From: Nonomuraea maritima
GTDB taxonomy: Bacteria > Actinomycetota > Actinomycetes > Streptosporangiales > Streptosporangiaceae
DNA: 64,000 nucleotides
NCBI RefSeq assembly: GCF_900100395.1
Contig: NZ_FNFB01000020.1
Span: 62,001-126,000 of the forward strand
Reading direction: 5' to 3'
Position numbers and translations under genes: made by a program. Below the pieces are notes generated by a model that saw only the letters and a program-made list of their open reading frames with translations, ran no database searches and was not told the origin of the DNA. Below, one piece after another: positions 24,713 to 32,629 of this stretch (position 1 is the first letter of the stretch; each line of letters begins with the position of its first letter).

Positions 24713-25744
24713 TCAGCCTCGCGCCGTCGTCAGCGACTTGGGCACGTACGCGACGACGGCCTTGTTGCCGTCGACCGCCTCGGCCACGACGAAGTCGACG
24801 GCGATGCTGCACAGCGCGTACGCGTCGGCGACCGTGAGCGCGCCGCCGGTGGCCTCCACCAGGTGGCCCACCGCCTCCTTGACGGCGATCTCCAGCGCGA
24901 CGTCGAGATCGGCGTCGATGCCCATGCACCACACGTACGTGTCGCTCTCCGCGCGCGGCCACCGGAGGGTGAGGTCCTTGCGCACGGTGAAGCGGGCCGT
25001 GAACGTCAGCGAGTGCTCGACGGCCGTCTGGTTGACCTCGCCGTGGCCCTGCGCGCCGTGCGTGTCGCCGACGTAGAACATCCCGCCCGGCTGGAACACC
25101 GGCAGGTAGAGCGTCGTCCCGGCGACGAGGTCGCGGAAGTCGATGTTGCCGCCCCAGCGGTCGGGCGGGTTGGCGGAGACGAAGCCGGCCGACGTGGGCG
25201 GCGCGACCGCCATGATCCCCGCGAACGGCTTGAACGGGATCTGGATGCCGTGCCCGAAGTCGTAGTGGCTGCCGGACTCGTCCAGGCGCAGCAGGCGGAC
25301 CGAGGCGGTGTCGAGCAGGTCGCCGCAGACGCCGCTGCCGGGGCCGCTGCTGTTGACGCCGTACGGGACGCGCGGTGACAGGTCGATGATGTCGATCTGC
25401 AGGACGTCGCCCGGCTCGGCCCCCCTCACCTCGACCGGGCCCGTGATGACGTGGCCGCTGGAGCCCGCCGGGCGTGGGTTCTTCGCGATCTCGGCGAGCT
25501 CGGGCAGCACCTCGCCGGCGGGCACGCCGAGCCGCTCGAAGTAGGCGACCGGCCCCTCAGGTGAGGGGACGCCGAACTGGTTGACGGCGTCGACCGTGAC
25601 GACCGTGCCGGAGTCCACGCTCAGCACCGGCGCCCGGTCGGTCGGGAAGTACCCCCAGATCGCGGTGTCGCGGGTGGTGGGGAGGACGACGGCGTCGGTC
25701 GCGGACGGCTGGGGCGGGGTCACGGACGGCTCGGCGGATCTCAC
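24713..25744 (-). CDS. Acetamidase/formamidase family amidase
   Basis: A 343-residue FmdA/AmdA-type protein: GYFPTDRAPVLSVDSGTVVT, GPVEVRGAEPGDVLQIDIID, NSSGPGSGVCGD, DRWGGNIDFRDL, FYVGDTHGAQGHGEVNQTA. The family hydrolyses short amides such as formamide and acetamide to ammonia and the acid. GTG start at 25744 with GGAGG nine bases upstream. Single gene, convergent with the GEVED-protein gene. Confidence 0.9.
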   Translation of the reverse strand: MRSAEPSVTPPQPSATDAVVLPTTRDTAIWGYFPTDRAPVLSVDSGTVVTVDAVNQFGVPSPEGPVAYFERLGVPAGEVLPELAEIAKNPRPAGSSGHVITGPVEVRGAEPGDVLQIDIIDLSPRVPYGVNSSGPGSGVCGDLLDTASVRLLRLDESGSHYDFGHGIQIPFKPFAGIMAVAPPTSAGFVSANPPDRWGGNIDFRDLVAGTTLYLPVFQPGGMFYVGDTHGAQGHGEVNQTAVEHSLTFTARFTVRKDLTLRWPRAESDTYVWCMGIDADLDVALEIAVKEAVGHLVEATGGALTVADAYALCSIAVDFVVAEAVDGNKAVVAYVPKSLTTARG

Positions 25745-26021
25745 GTTGGTGGGCCTCCAACAGCAGATGCATCACGATATTTCACCGTTTATACCGCGCC
25801 CCCTACAGCCGCCCTCGGTATGGTCCCGTCCCGGCTTCGGGACTCGCCTTCAAGACGCCTCGGCGGCGCGGGCGCGGGCGACGGGAAACCGGCGCCGGCG
25901 GGCGGTCCAGACCTCCGGCAACACACTGTTCTCGATCATCCCGGCCGATCTTCACCCTGTGTTCAAGATTCTCTTGGAGCTTTGTCGCTTGGCACCCCAA
26001 ACCCAGCAGGAAGGCTTCACC
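25745..26021. promoter_or_regulatory. Divergent promoter region between amidase and PHP-domain genes
   Basis: About 275 bases without a gene, holding both promoters. ATCACGATATTTCACCG near 25770 is the most A/T-rich part. No operator recognised. Confidence 0.35.
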
Positions 26022-27515
26022 GTGCGAAACAAGAAGGCCGAAGAGAACGAGCTCTCCGGGCTTTCGCGGCGCAGGCTGGTCAAGTACGCCGGCGTCGGCG
26101 CCACCCTGGCCGCGGCCGCTCCCCTGGTCGGCGGCACCCCCGCCCAGGCCGACGACGAGCGCAAGTTCGGCAACGGCGGCAACAACGGACGCATGTGGCG
26201 CGCGGGCGACCACCACATCCACTCCGAGTACAGCGGCGAGTTCGACACCAAGACCAACCCCCCGACCTTCCACAAGGGGGCGGACGCGGTCTACCCGATC
26301 GTCACCAACGCGATCATGGCGAAGTACTTCGGCCTGACCTGGGCCATGTGCACCGACCACGGTGGCCCCACCCACTCCAAGGTCAACCTGGAGCAGGCCT
26401 ACCCCGACCTGCTGCGCTCGCGCGTGCTGGTGCCGGAGGTCCTGCAGTTCTGGGGCATGGAGCTCGACGCCCCGGCCCTGGACCACCACACGCTGATGAT
26501 CCCCCACCACGCCGACGAGGCCAAGCAGCTGTTCGAGCTGGAGAGCCGCTTCGCCAAGTACGACGCCTTCCCGACCGACCCCGCCCGTGACACCGAGGCG
26601 AAGATGGTCGAGTTCCTGAAGACCGCCCGCGACATGCGGCAGAAGCCGCTGGTCATCGCGCACCACGCCTCGCGCTCGGCGACAGGCCTCGGCGTCTGGG
26701 GCCAGGACACCCCGCGCGAGTTCCGCAACGGCAACAACGCGGCCCCCGACATCTACGTCGGCTTCGAGGGCGCGCCCGGCCACCAGGCCGGCCCGCTCAA
26801 CGGCGGCGCCCGCGGCGGCTACGGCAACCACCCCACCTACGGCGGCTTCGACCAGATGACCGCCATGGTCGGCGGCCTGTGGGACTCCCTCCTGGGCGAG
26901 GGCCGGCACTGGTGGATCACCGCCACCTCCGACTCGCACGTGCACTGGACGCGCGGCGGCTCCGACTTCTGGCCCGGCGAGTACAGCAAGACCTACGTGG
27001 CCGCGCGGCAGGACTACGGCGACATCATGGACGCCCTGCGCAACGGCCGGATCTTCGTCACCACCGGTGACCTGATCACCGCGCTCGACGTCACCGCGAG
27101 CAGCCAGGGCCGCAAGGCCACGGTGAGCGAGACGCTGCAGGTCAACAGCCGTAACCGCAACGACGTCGAGGTGGAGATCCGCTTCCGTCCGCTGGACGGC
27201 GAGAACGCCAACGGCGACCGCCCTGAGGTGCGGCGCGTCGACCTGATCGTCGGCCAGGTCACCGGTGTGAGCGCCGACCTCGACGCCGCCACCAACCCGA
27301 CCACCAAGGTCGTGGCGCGCTTCGGCCCCCGCGACTGGCGTCGTCAGGGCGACGACTACGTCATCAAGCACACCCTGCGCGACGTCGGCCAGGACAGCTA
27401 CCTGCGGGTCCGTGGCACCAGCACCGACGAGATGGAGCCGCAGGCCGACGGCAAGGAGAGCCCGTGGGAGGACCTGTGGTTCTACTCGAACCCGGTCTTC
27501 ATCCGCGTCCGCTAG
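26022..27515 (+). CDS. Tat-exported PHP-domain metal-dependent phosphoesterase-like protein
   Basis: A 497-residue protein. The N-terminus carries a twin-arginine signal (LSRRRLVKYAGVGATLAAAA, cleavage after AQA). The mature domain begins with the PHP motif AGDHHIHSEYSGE (about 60-72), then MCTDHGGP, IAHHASR and ATSDSHVHW, giving the His/Asp metal ligands of the PHP fold. Export by Tat suggests folding with metals in the cytoplasm. The substrate could be a phosphoester or, given the family, a nucleotide or phospholipid head group; unknown. GTG start behind AGGAAGG; longer upstream readings are not coding in type. Confidence 0.85.
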   Translation: MRNKKAEENELSGLSRRRLVKYAGVGATLAAAAPLVGGTPAQADDERKFGNGGNNGRMWRAGDHHIHSEYSGEFDTKTNPPTFHKGADAVYPIVTNAIMAKYFGLTWAMCTDHGGPTHSKVNLEQAYPDLLRSRVLVPEVLQFWGMELDAPALDHHTLMIPHHADEAKQLFELESRFAKYDAFPTDPARDTEAKMVEFLKTARDMRQKPLVIAHHASRSATGLGVWGQDTPREFRNGNNAAPDIYVGFEGAPGHQAGPLNGGARGGYGNHPTYGGFDQMTAMVGGLWDSLLGEGRHWWITATSDSHVHWTRGGSDFWPGEYSKTYVAARQDYGDIMDALRNGRIFVTTGDLITALDVTASSQGRKATVSETLQVNSRNRNDVEVEIRFRPLDGENANGDRPEVRRVDLIVGQVTGVSADLDAATNPTTKVVARFGPRDWRRQGDDYVIKHTLRDVGQDSYLRVRGTSTDEMEPQADGKESPWEDLWFYSNPVFIRVR

Positions 27516-27526
27516 GACGCTGATCG

Positions 27527-27549
27527 GGGCGGTCCCCTGGACCGCCCCG
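27527..27549. terminator. Bidirectional terminator
   Basis: GGGGCGGTCC at 27527-27536 pairs with GGACCGCCCC at 27540-27549 around a three-base loop, between the convergent PHP and CDF genes. Confidence 0.8.
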
Positions 27550-27554
27550 GCCCT

Positions 27555-28460
27555 TCACCAGCCGAGCTCGTCGCACCCCTGGTGGTCGGCGGGCTCGACC
27601 TGCAAGGTCGCGTGGGCGATGTCGTGCCGCCGCCTCAGCACCTCGCGGGCCTCGTCGAGGACGGCGTGGTTCTCGCCCATGTCGGCGGTGACGAGGTGGG
27701 CGGTGGCGACGTTCATGCCGGAGGTGAGCGTCCACAGGTGCAGGTCGTGGACGTCGCGGACGCCCTTGATGGCGGCCAGGTCGGCGGCCACGGCGGTGGC
27801 GTCCACCCCCTCGGGCACGTGCTGGCCCAGCACCGCGAACACCTGACGGCCGAGTGCGACGGCGCGTACGGCGACGAAGACGCCGATGGCGAGGGCGATG
27901 ACGGTGTCCCAGACGGCCGAGCCGGTGGTCGCCACCAGCCAGCCGGCCACGATGACGCCGACCGACCCGGCCGTGTCGGCGACGACCTCCAGGTAGGCGC
28001 CCCTGACGTTGAGGCTCTCCCCGGCGCCGGCGCGCAGCAGGAGCAGGGCGACGAGGTTGACGGCCAGGCCGATGGCGCCGACCACGAGCATCGGACCCGA
28101 GGAAACCTCCGCCGGGCCGCCGATGCGGCCGATGGCCTCGGTCACCACGTACAGGGCGACGACCAGCATCGTGATCACGGCCAGCAGCGAGGCGAACACC
28201 TCGGCCCGGTAGGAGCCGTAGCTGCGCCGGCCGGTGGTGTCGGGGCGGGTGGCGATGCGGGTGGCGACCAGCGCCGCGCCCAGCGTGACGACGTCGGCGG
28301 CCATGTGGCCGGCGTCCGACAGCAGCGCGAGCGAGCCGGCGATCAGCCCGTACACGAGCTCCACCACGAAGAACGCGCCGATCAGCACGAACGAGACGGC
28401 CAGCCGCCAGCGGTGCCTCGTCCCGGCGTGCCCGTGCCCGTGTCCGTGACCCGCGCCCAT
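27555..28460 (-). CDS. CDF-family metal cation efflux protein
   Basis: A 301-residue cation diffusion facilitator with six membrane segments and a C-terminal cytoplasmic domain (DVHDLHLWTLTSGMNVATAH). The N-terminus has a His-rich stretch MGAGHGHGHGHAGTRH. In TM2 the metal site is SDAGHMAAD (H-x3-D). In TM5 the usual H-x3-D is E-x3-D (LEVVADTAGS), which may change metal preference. It exports a divalent metal, probably Zn or Co, against protons. The ATG overlaps the stop of the upstream ArsR regulator gene by one base (TGATG), so the two form an operon. Confidence 0.9.
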   Translation of the reverse strand: MGAGHGHGHGHAGTRHRWRLAVSFVLIGAFFVVELVYGLIAGSLALLSDAGHMAADVVTLGAALVATRIATRPDTTGRRSYGSYRAEVFASLLAVITMLVVALYVVTEAIGRIGGPAEVSSGPMLVVGAIGLAVNLVALLLLRAGAGESLNVRGAYLEVVADTAGSVGVIVAGWLVATTGSAVWDTVIALAIGVFVAVRAVALGRQVFAVLGQHVPEGVDATAVAADLAAIKGVRDVHDLHLWTLTSGMNVATAHLVTADMGENHAVLDEAREVLRRRHDIAHATLQVEPADHQGCDELGW

Positions 28461-28873
28461 CAGGGGGCTCCCTCGCGTTCCGGGTGCATGGCCTCGGTGT
28501 GCTCGGTGTGGGCGAGAGCCAGGTCGAGCAGCATGCGCACGTGCGGGTCCTCGAGCCGGTAGTAGGCCATCCGGCCCGAGCGGCGGGCCGCGACGATGCG
28601 GTGCGCGCGCAGGAGCCGCAGCGCGTGCGAGACGGCCGACTCGCTCTGCCCGGTCACCGCGGCGAGGTCGCACACGCACAGCTCACCGTCGAGGAGGGCG
28701 ACCAGCAGGCGGAGCCGGTTGGGGTCGGACAGCAGGCCGAAGACGTCGGCGGTGTCGGCCAGGTCGCCGGCCGCCGGCATGCGCTCGCAGACGGCCGCGA
28801 CCCGGTCGGCGTCGACCACCTTCGCCGTGCACCGGTCCATGGCCAACACCCGGTCGTCTGAAGAACTCTTCAT
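28460..28873 (-). CDS. ArsR/SmtB-family metal-responsive repressor
   Basis: A 137-residue winged-helix protein: FGLLSDPNRLRLLVALLDGE, the metal-binding ELCVCDLA (alpha-3 type site) and recognition helix QSESAVSHALRLLRAHR. It should release DNA on binding metal and so derepress the CDF exporter that follows in the same transcript. I chose the ATG at 28873, which lies just after a promoter; upstream codons are poor in type. Confidence 0.9.
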   Translation of the reverse strand: MKSSSDDRVLAMDRCTAKVVDADRVAAVCERMPAAGDLADTADVFGLLSDPNRLRLLVALLDGELCVCDLAAVTGQSESAVSHALRLLRAHRIVAARRSGRMAYYRLEDPHVRMLLDLALAHTEHTEAMHPEREGAP

Positions 28874-28909
28874 ATGACAAGGTATGAGGCAATCGGGCCG
28901 CCCTGTCAA
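28859..28909 (-). promoter_or_regulatory. Promoter and probable operator of the ArsR/CDF operon
   Basis: On the reverse strand TTGACA (28904-28909) is followed after 19 bases by TACCTT (28879-28884), only five bases before the start codon, so the mRNA is nearly leaderless. TGAAGA-AC-TCTTCA at 28859-28872 is an inverted repeat overlapping codons 1-5, and TCATATGA at 28870-28877 is palindromic; these are candidate operator halves. Confidence 0.5.
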
Positions 28910-29165
28910 GACCTGAGCTACCCGCCCGCGCCCTTCCGGTCCACACGTGCCCCTCCCCACGCCCTCTCTGCGCGCCCCCGCCCACGCACCTTCTCGGGGC
29001 GGCGCCGAGTTCGGACGTCCGTCACATGACGAAGCTGCCGCGGACACGAGGTCCGCGACAGCTCCGCCGGTGCTTGCCGGCGCCTTACTGCTTCACCGTG
29101 ACGATGCGGGCACTGCACACCCGGCACCGATCGCGGCCTCAGCGGCCGGCCCGTGCACGACCCGT
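28874..29165. other. Intergenic region with a hairpin
   Basis: About 290 bases between the ArsR start and the end of the next leftward gene. CGCGGAC at 29039-29045 pairs with GTCCGCG at 29051-29057 around ACGAG, a likely terminator for the gene upstream. No gene seen. Confidence 0.4.
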
Positions 29166-29621
29166 TCAGTCGACGAGGTCGCCCATGTTGTTCTGCAGAC
29201 CAGCATCGTCCGCAAGCGTGGTGGCGCCGGTCATGGAGGGCGTCGGGCCCCACCAGCGCGGGAAGTGGTGGTGGCGCGGGAAGTGACGGTGCCTGCGCTC
29301 CTCTCGGTTGAAGTTGTCGTTGTAGTTGTCGACGACGGCGTCAACGTTGTCGTGCCGCCAGGAGCGCCTCGACCGCGGCGGGAGGAGAACCGGCTTCTCG
29401 CGCCGGATCTGCTTCACCACCCTGACGGGCCTGGGCGCCGGAGCGGCCTTGGCCGGCTTCGGCGGCGGACCGCCGGCCTCGACGGCCGGGAAGCCTGCGC
29501 TCGCCCCGGCCACTGCCTGGCCGACGGGAATGAACATGACACCGGCGACCGCGCCGGTAAGGACTAGTGCCGCGAGCCGCCCGTGGCGAAGCGACCGCGA
29601 CCGCCGACTTTCAGTATTCAC
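29166..29621 (-). CDS. Small secreted basic protein of unknown function
   Basis: A 151-residue exported protein: charged start, hydrophobic core LAALVLTGAVAGVMFIPVGQ, then a Pro/Lys-rich linker (GGPPPKPAKAAPAPRPVRVV) and an Arg/His/Trp-rich C-terminal part with HRHFPRHHHFPRWW. GTG start at 29621 is supported by GGAAGAG. No family recognised; the His-rich end near a metal-efflux operon could bind metal, which is speculation. Confidence 0.6.
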   Translation of the reverse strand: MNTESRRSRSLRHGRLAALVLTGAVAGVMFIPVGQAVAGASAGFPAVEAGGPPPKPAKAAPAPRPVRVVKQIRREKPVLLPPRSRRSWRHDNVDAVVDNYNDNFNREERRHRHFPRHHHFPRWWGPTPSMTGATTLADDAGLQNNMGDLVD

Positions 29622-29879
29622 GTGCTCTTCCGTTCGTGGGTAGACCTGCTCGAAATCCCGGTATCCGCTATTTCGCGATTACCAGACGAGATCAGACATA
29701 CCCATACGGATCTTCTCAGTTAACTCTTCAAGCCCAAACGGCCCGTCAAAACCAAAAGGGGTACTTCGACCACTATTTGACGTTTAAGCATGGGCGATTG
29801 GGGCGCTGACTTTCTCGTAATTCATCCATCTATGTCCGTATTTAATCGATATGTCGCTCTATCGGCGGTCCTACTTGTC
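29622..29879. other. A/T-rich non-coding region
   Basis: About 260 bases of lower GC than the rest of the window, likely the promoter region of the leftward secreted-protein gene. No gene or clear repeat seen. Confidence 0.4.
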
Positions 29880-30102
29880 CGTCGAGAGCTTCCGCACAGC
29901 GGCTCGGCGAGCGCCCGGGTGAGACTGGCGTCGATGTCCGCGATGCCGGTGGAGCCGTCCTCTGCCAGGCCGACGGCGAGCGCCACTGCCACGGCCACGG
30001 CCTCGTTCGTCGTCGTCGAGCAGCAGCGGGGGCATCTTCGCGCCCTGGCCGAGCCGGTACCCGCCCACCGGGCCGCGCTCGGCGTGCACGGCCTGGCGCG
30101 AG
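29880..30102 (-). pseudogene. Remnant of a WYL-domain (YafY/DeoR type) transcriptional regulator
   Basis: On the reverse strand AVHAERGPVGGYRLGQGAKM and PPLLLDDDE match the wing end of the helix-turn-helix and the following linker of WYL regulators. After DDDE the frame breaks by a four-base duplication-like insertion (ACGA); in the next frame the match continues as EAVAVAVALAVGLAEDGSTG then IADIDASLTRALAEPL. The N-terminal helix-turn-helix and the whole WYL domain are missing. It is a fragment of about 75 codons with a frameshift. Confidence 0.7.
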
Positions 30103-30270
30103 GTGCTGTCCGCCTCGTACCGGGCGCTGGAGAGCAGCGTCGCGGGTGGGCGCGACGGCCAGTGGGACGCCTCCGCCCCGTGCTCGGAGTGGATGGTCAC
30201 CCAGGTGACCCAGCACGCCGCGGGCGACCAGCTCGCGTACGGAAGATGCTCGGCGCCGGGAGCGTTGACG
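30103..30270 (+). pseudogene. Remnant of a TIGR03086/maleylpyruvate-isomerase-N (DinB-like) protein
   Basis: The rightward frame reads VLSASYRALESSVAGGRDGQ, then WDASAPCSEWMVTQVTQHAA and GDQLAY. The W-x-x-x-x-P-C-S-E-W pattern is the metal-binding N-terminal signature of the mycothiol-dependent isomerase/DinB-like family. The match stops after about 55 residues and the rest of the protein is gone. It abuts the WYL remnant, so the region looks like the scar of deletions. Confidence 0.6.
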
Positions 30271-30359
30271 GTCACCTCGTTCTTGATCCTCTGTCGGTGG
30301 GGCCTCGTACGCTGAGGTCCTGTCGGAAATCCCGGCGGCCGAACCGAAGGGCCTCGTCC

Positions 30360-31598
30360 ATGGAGCTCACTCGCCGGCAGGCGCTCGATCTGCGGATGTC
30401 CAGCCTGTTGCTCCTGGCGTCGTCCCACCGGGCGGCCAGTGTGGCCGAGGTGGTCACCTGGCTGGGGGCCATGCAGGCGCAAGACCTGGCCAGCGGGCTG
30501 TGGTCGTTCGGCGTGCGGCTGCCCGGGCACACCGCCGCCGACGTCACCGCCGCGCTGGAGCGGCGCGAGGCTGTGCGTACGTGGCCGATGCGCGGCACCA
30601 TCCACTTCGTCCCCGCCCGCGACGCCCGCTGGATGCTCGACCTGATGGCCGTACGGATGCTGAAGGGCGCCGCGCGGGCGCGCGAGCGGCTCGGCCTCTC
30701 GGACGAGACCGTCGCCGCGGCCATGGACGCGCTCGGCACGGCCCTGGCCGGCGGCGGGCGGCTGAGCCGGTCGGATTGCCTGGCCGTGCTCGCCCGCAAG
30801 GGCATCGACGCGGGCGGCTCGCGCGGCTACCACCTGCTGTGCCACGCCGCCCAGCGGGGCTTGGTGTGCATCGCGCCCAACCTCGGCAACGAGCAGAGCT
30901 TCGTGCTGCTGGACGAGTGGGTCCCCGACCCGCACCGGCCGGAGCGCGACGAGGCGCTCGGCATCATCGCCCTGCGCTTCTTCCGGGGCCGGGGGCCGAC
31001 CACCCGGCACGACTTCGCGGGCTGGACCGGCCTGACCGCCGCCGACGCCAAACGCGGCATCGCCGTAGCCGGCGACGCCCTGACCCGCGTAACCGTCGAC
31101 GGCCTCGAAACCTACCTGGCCTCCGACCTCCTCGACACCACCCCACCGGACACCGCCTCAGCGGACACCGCGGCCCTGGGCACCGCGCCATCGGACGATG
31201 CGCTCCTGGACACCGCATCACCGTGCGACGCCTTACCCGGCGCTGTGCCACCGGGCAACGCCCCCGTCACCACCACCGCCCCGGCCCCGGTTGGCGATGA
31301 GCTGCTCGTGCTGCCGGGGTTCGACGAGTACCTGCTGGGTTACAAGGACCGGTCGCTCATGGTCGCCGACGAGCACAAGGCGGCCATCATCCCCGGCGGG
31401 AACGGGGTCTTCCAGCCCACCGTGGTGCGCGGCGGGCAGGTCGTGGCCACCTGGAAGCGTGCCGTCTCGAAGAGCAAGGTGAAGATCTCCGTCCGGCCGC
31501 TCGTGCCGCTCGGGGGAAGCGACCGGGCGGAGGCCGAGCGGGCGTTCGAGCGTTACGCGCGGTTCCTGGGGCTGATACCGGAGGTGCACTGGCCGTGA
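30360..31598 (+). CDS. AlkZ-like winged-helix DNA glycosylase-family protein (HTH_42)
   Basis: A 412-residue protein of the HTH_42/AlkZ family: LGAMQAQDLASGLWSFGVRL contains the Q-x-Q catalytic motif (Gln39/Gln41) of AlkZ-like glycosylases, followed by TWPMRGTIHFVPARDARWML and the C-terminal VLPGFDEYLLGYKDRSLMV and IIPGGNGVFQPTVV. AlkZ relatives remove bulky alkylation or unhook interstrand crosslinks. Unusual is an insert at about residues 259-311 made of degenerate Asp-Thr-Ala/Pro repeats, just before the C-terminal beta domain. ATG at 30360. Confidence 0.85.
   Translation: MELTRRQALDLRMSSLLLLASSHRAASVAEVVTWLGAMQAQDLASGLWSFGVRLPGHTAADVTAALERREAVRTWPMRGTIHFVPARDARWMLDLMAVRMLKGAARARERLGLSDETVAAAMDALGTALAGGGRLSRSDCLAVLARKGIDAGGSRGYHLLCHAAQRGLVCIAPNLGNEQSFVLLDEWVPDPHRPERDEALGIIALRFFRGRGPTTRHDFAGWTGLTAADAKRGIAVAGDALTRVTVDGLETYLASDLLDTTPPDTASADTAALGTAPSDDALLDTASPCDALPGAVPPGNAPVTTTAPAPVGDELLVLPGFDEYLLGYKDRSLMVADEHKAAIIPGGNGVFQPTVVRGGQVVATWKRAVSKSKVKISVRPLVPLGGSDRAEAERAFERYARFLGLIPEVHWP
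31134..31290 (+). repeat. Degenerate repeat insert inside the AlkZ-like gene
   Basis: The stretch codes for short units such as DTTPP, DTASA, DTAAL, DTASP. At DNA level the unit GGACACCGC recurs near 31148, 31163 and 31208, with variants GGGCACCGC and GGACGATGC. It interrupts a conserved fold without breaking the frame. Confidence 0.6.
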
Positions 31599-31658
31599 AC
31601 CTCCGGCCGGGTGGCCGCGTACCCAGGGGTGAGATCCGCGACGACACCTGGGCTGAAC

Positions 31659-32183
31659 GTGAAACGTGCACTGCATCGGTTACGACCCATCGCCGCGTGC
31701 TGCCTGACCGTCCTCGGTGTGGGCTTGTTCGCCGGTTCGGTCTGGAGCTCCGATCCACCCGCCGCCGGTCACGGCCACGTGAGGACGACCGGCGAGTCGC
31801 CCGCCGCGGGTCACGACCACACGCGGACGACGGCGGGCCCGCCCGCCGCCGGTCATGGTCACGCGCCGACGGCTGCCGAGCCGGGGCCATCGGTGGGCAT
31901 GGAACGCATCGTCGCCGCGGCGGGATGCCCGGATGCCGAGGAACAGGGGCATGCCGCCGACTACCGCCAGGTGGTGTGCCAGTCGCCGAAGGGCCGGTTC
32001 ACCATCATGACCTTCGACACCCCGGCCGGCCGGGACGCCTGGCTGGACGCGGCCATGCCGTACGGGGGCACGTACCTCGTGGGCGACCGGTGGACCGTCG
32101 TCGCCACCCCGGCCCTCCTCGGCGACCTCCACGCCGAACTGGGCGGAGAGATCCGCGACAGCACCCACACCCACGGCTCCTGA
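31659..32183 (+). CDS. Secreted or membrane-anchored protein with His-rich tandem repeats
   Basis: A 174-residue protein from GTG at 31659 (longer starts are possible but non-conserved in type). An N-terminal hydrophobic segment (about 8-29, IAACCLTVLGVGLFAGSVWS) is followed by three tandem units of about 14 residues, PAAGHGHVRTT, PAAGHDHTRTT and PAAGHGHAPTA (about 33-72), each with a G-H-x-H pair that could bind Cu, Ni or Zn. The C-terminal 95 residues (MERIVAAAGCPDAEEQGHAA, YRQVVCQSPKGRFTIMTFDT) form a small domain with two Cys seen in actinobacterial lipoprotein-like proteins. Function unknown. Confidence 0.7.
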   Translation: MKRALHRLRPIAACCLTVLGVGLFAGSVWSSDPPAAGHGHVRTTGESPAAGHDHTRTTAGPPAAGHGHAPTAAEPGPSVGMERIVAAAGCPDAEEQGHAADYRQVVCQSPKGRFTIMTFDTPAGRDAWLDAAMPYGGTYLVGDRWTVVATPALLGDLHAELGGEIRDSTHTHGS

Positions 32184-32629
32184 GCTGCACCCCACGGACG
32201 CGCGACAGCCGGCGATGCGGGGAGATACACCGTCGATACCTCGCCGACACGTGGCTGAGGGGTGAATGGGGCAGCATCGCCGCACCGGGGCGGCGGCATC
32301 GCCGCACAGACGATGAAGTGGGGCGGCGGCATCGCCGCACAGACGATGAAGTGGGGCGGCGGCATCGCCGCACCGGGGCGAAGCAGGGCGGCGGCATCGC
32401 CGCACAGATGGTGAAGTGGGTGGGGCAGCATCGCCGCACAGAGGGCCAGGTGGGGCGGCGGCATCGCCACACAGAGGGCCAGGTGGGGCGGCGGCATCGC
32501 CGCACAGAGGGCGACGTGGGGTGGCGGCATCGCGACACGAGGCGAGTGTTTCGGTGGTGAGGTCGAGCGGGGTAGGCGGTGCATTCGGCACTCGTGGCTA
32601 GAATGCCTTTTCATATGATTTGAGGGGAT
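32184..32629. other. Non-coding region with hairpin-repeat array
   Basis: About 445 bases between the His-rich protein gene and the response regulator. Most of it is the repeat array at 32266-32543. Frames running through the array on either strand simply translate the repeat. The last 80 bases contain the A/T-rich TTTTCATATGATTTGAGGGG, likely promoter and leader of the response regulator gene, with GAGGGG serving as ribosome binding site. Confidence 0.6.
32266..32543. repeat. Array of about nine ~33-bp tandem repeats, each with a hairpin
   Basis: The consensus unit is GGGGCGGCGGCATCGCCGCA followed by CAGAC/GATGAAGT or CAGAGGGCCAGGT. Units begin near 32268, 32287, 32319, 32353, 32386, 32422, 32452, 32485 and 32519. 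Each holds GCGGC-ATC-GCCGC, a 5-bp inverted repeat with a three-base loop. Two units are identical over 33 bases. Unlike CRISPR, there are no unique spacers. Confidence 0.85.

Noticed and set aside
29166..29621. His-rich protein as part of the metal-efflux operon
   Set aside because: It has its own ribosome binding site, and a hairpin lies between it and the ArsR gene; a metal role rests only on composition.
29871..31010. Leftward frame of 379 codons through the AlkZ-like gene
   Set aside because: Antisense to a conserved gene; only its last 40 codons are meaningful, as the WYL remnant.
32266..32543. Possible CRISPR array
   Set aside because: The units are about 33 bases and contiguous with no unique spacers; the apparent spacers are themselves repeated, and there are no cas genes.
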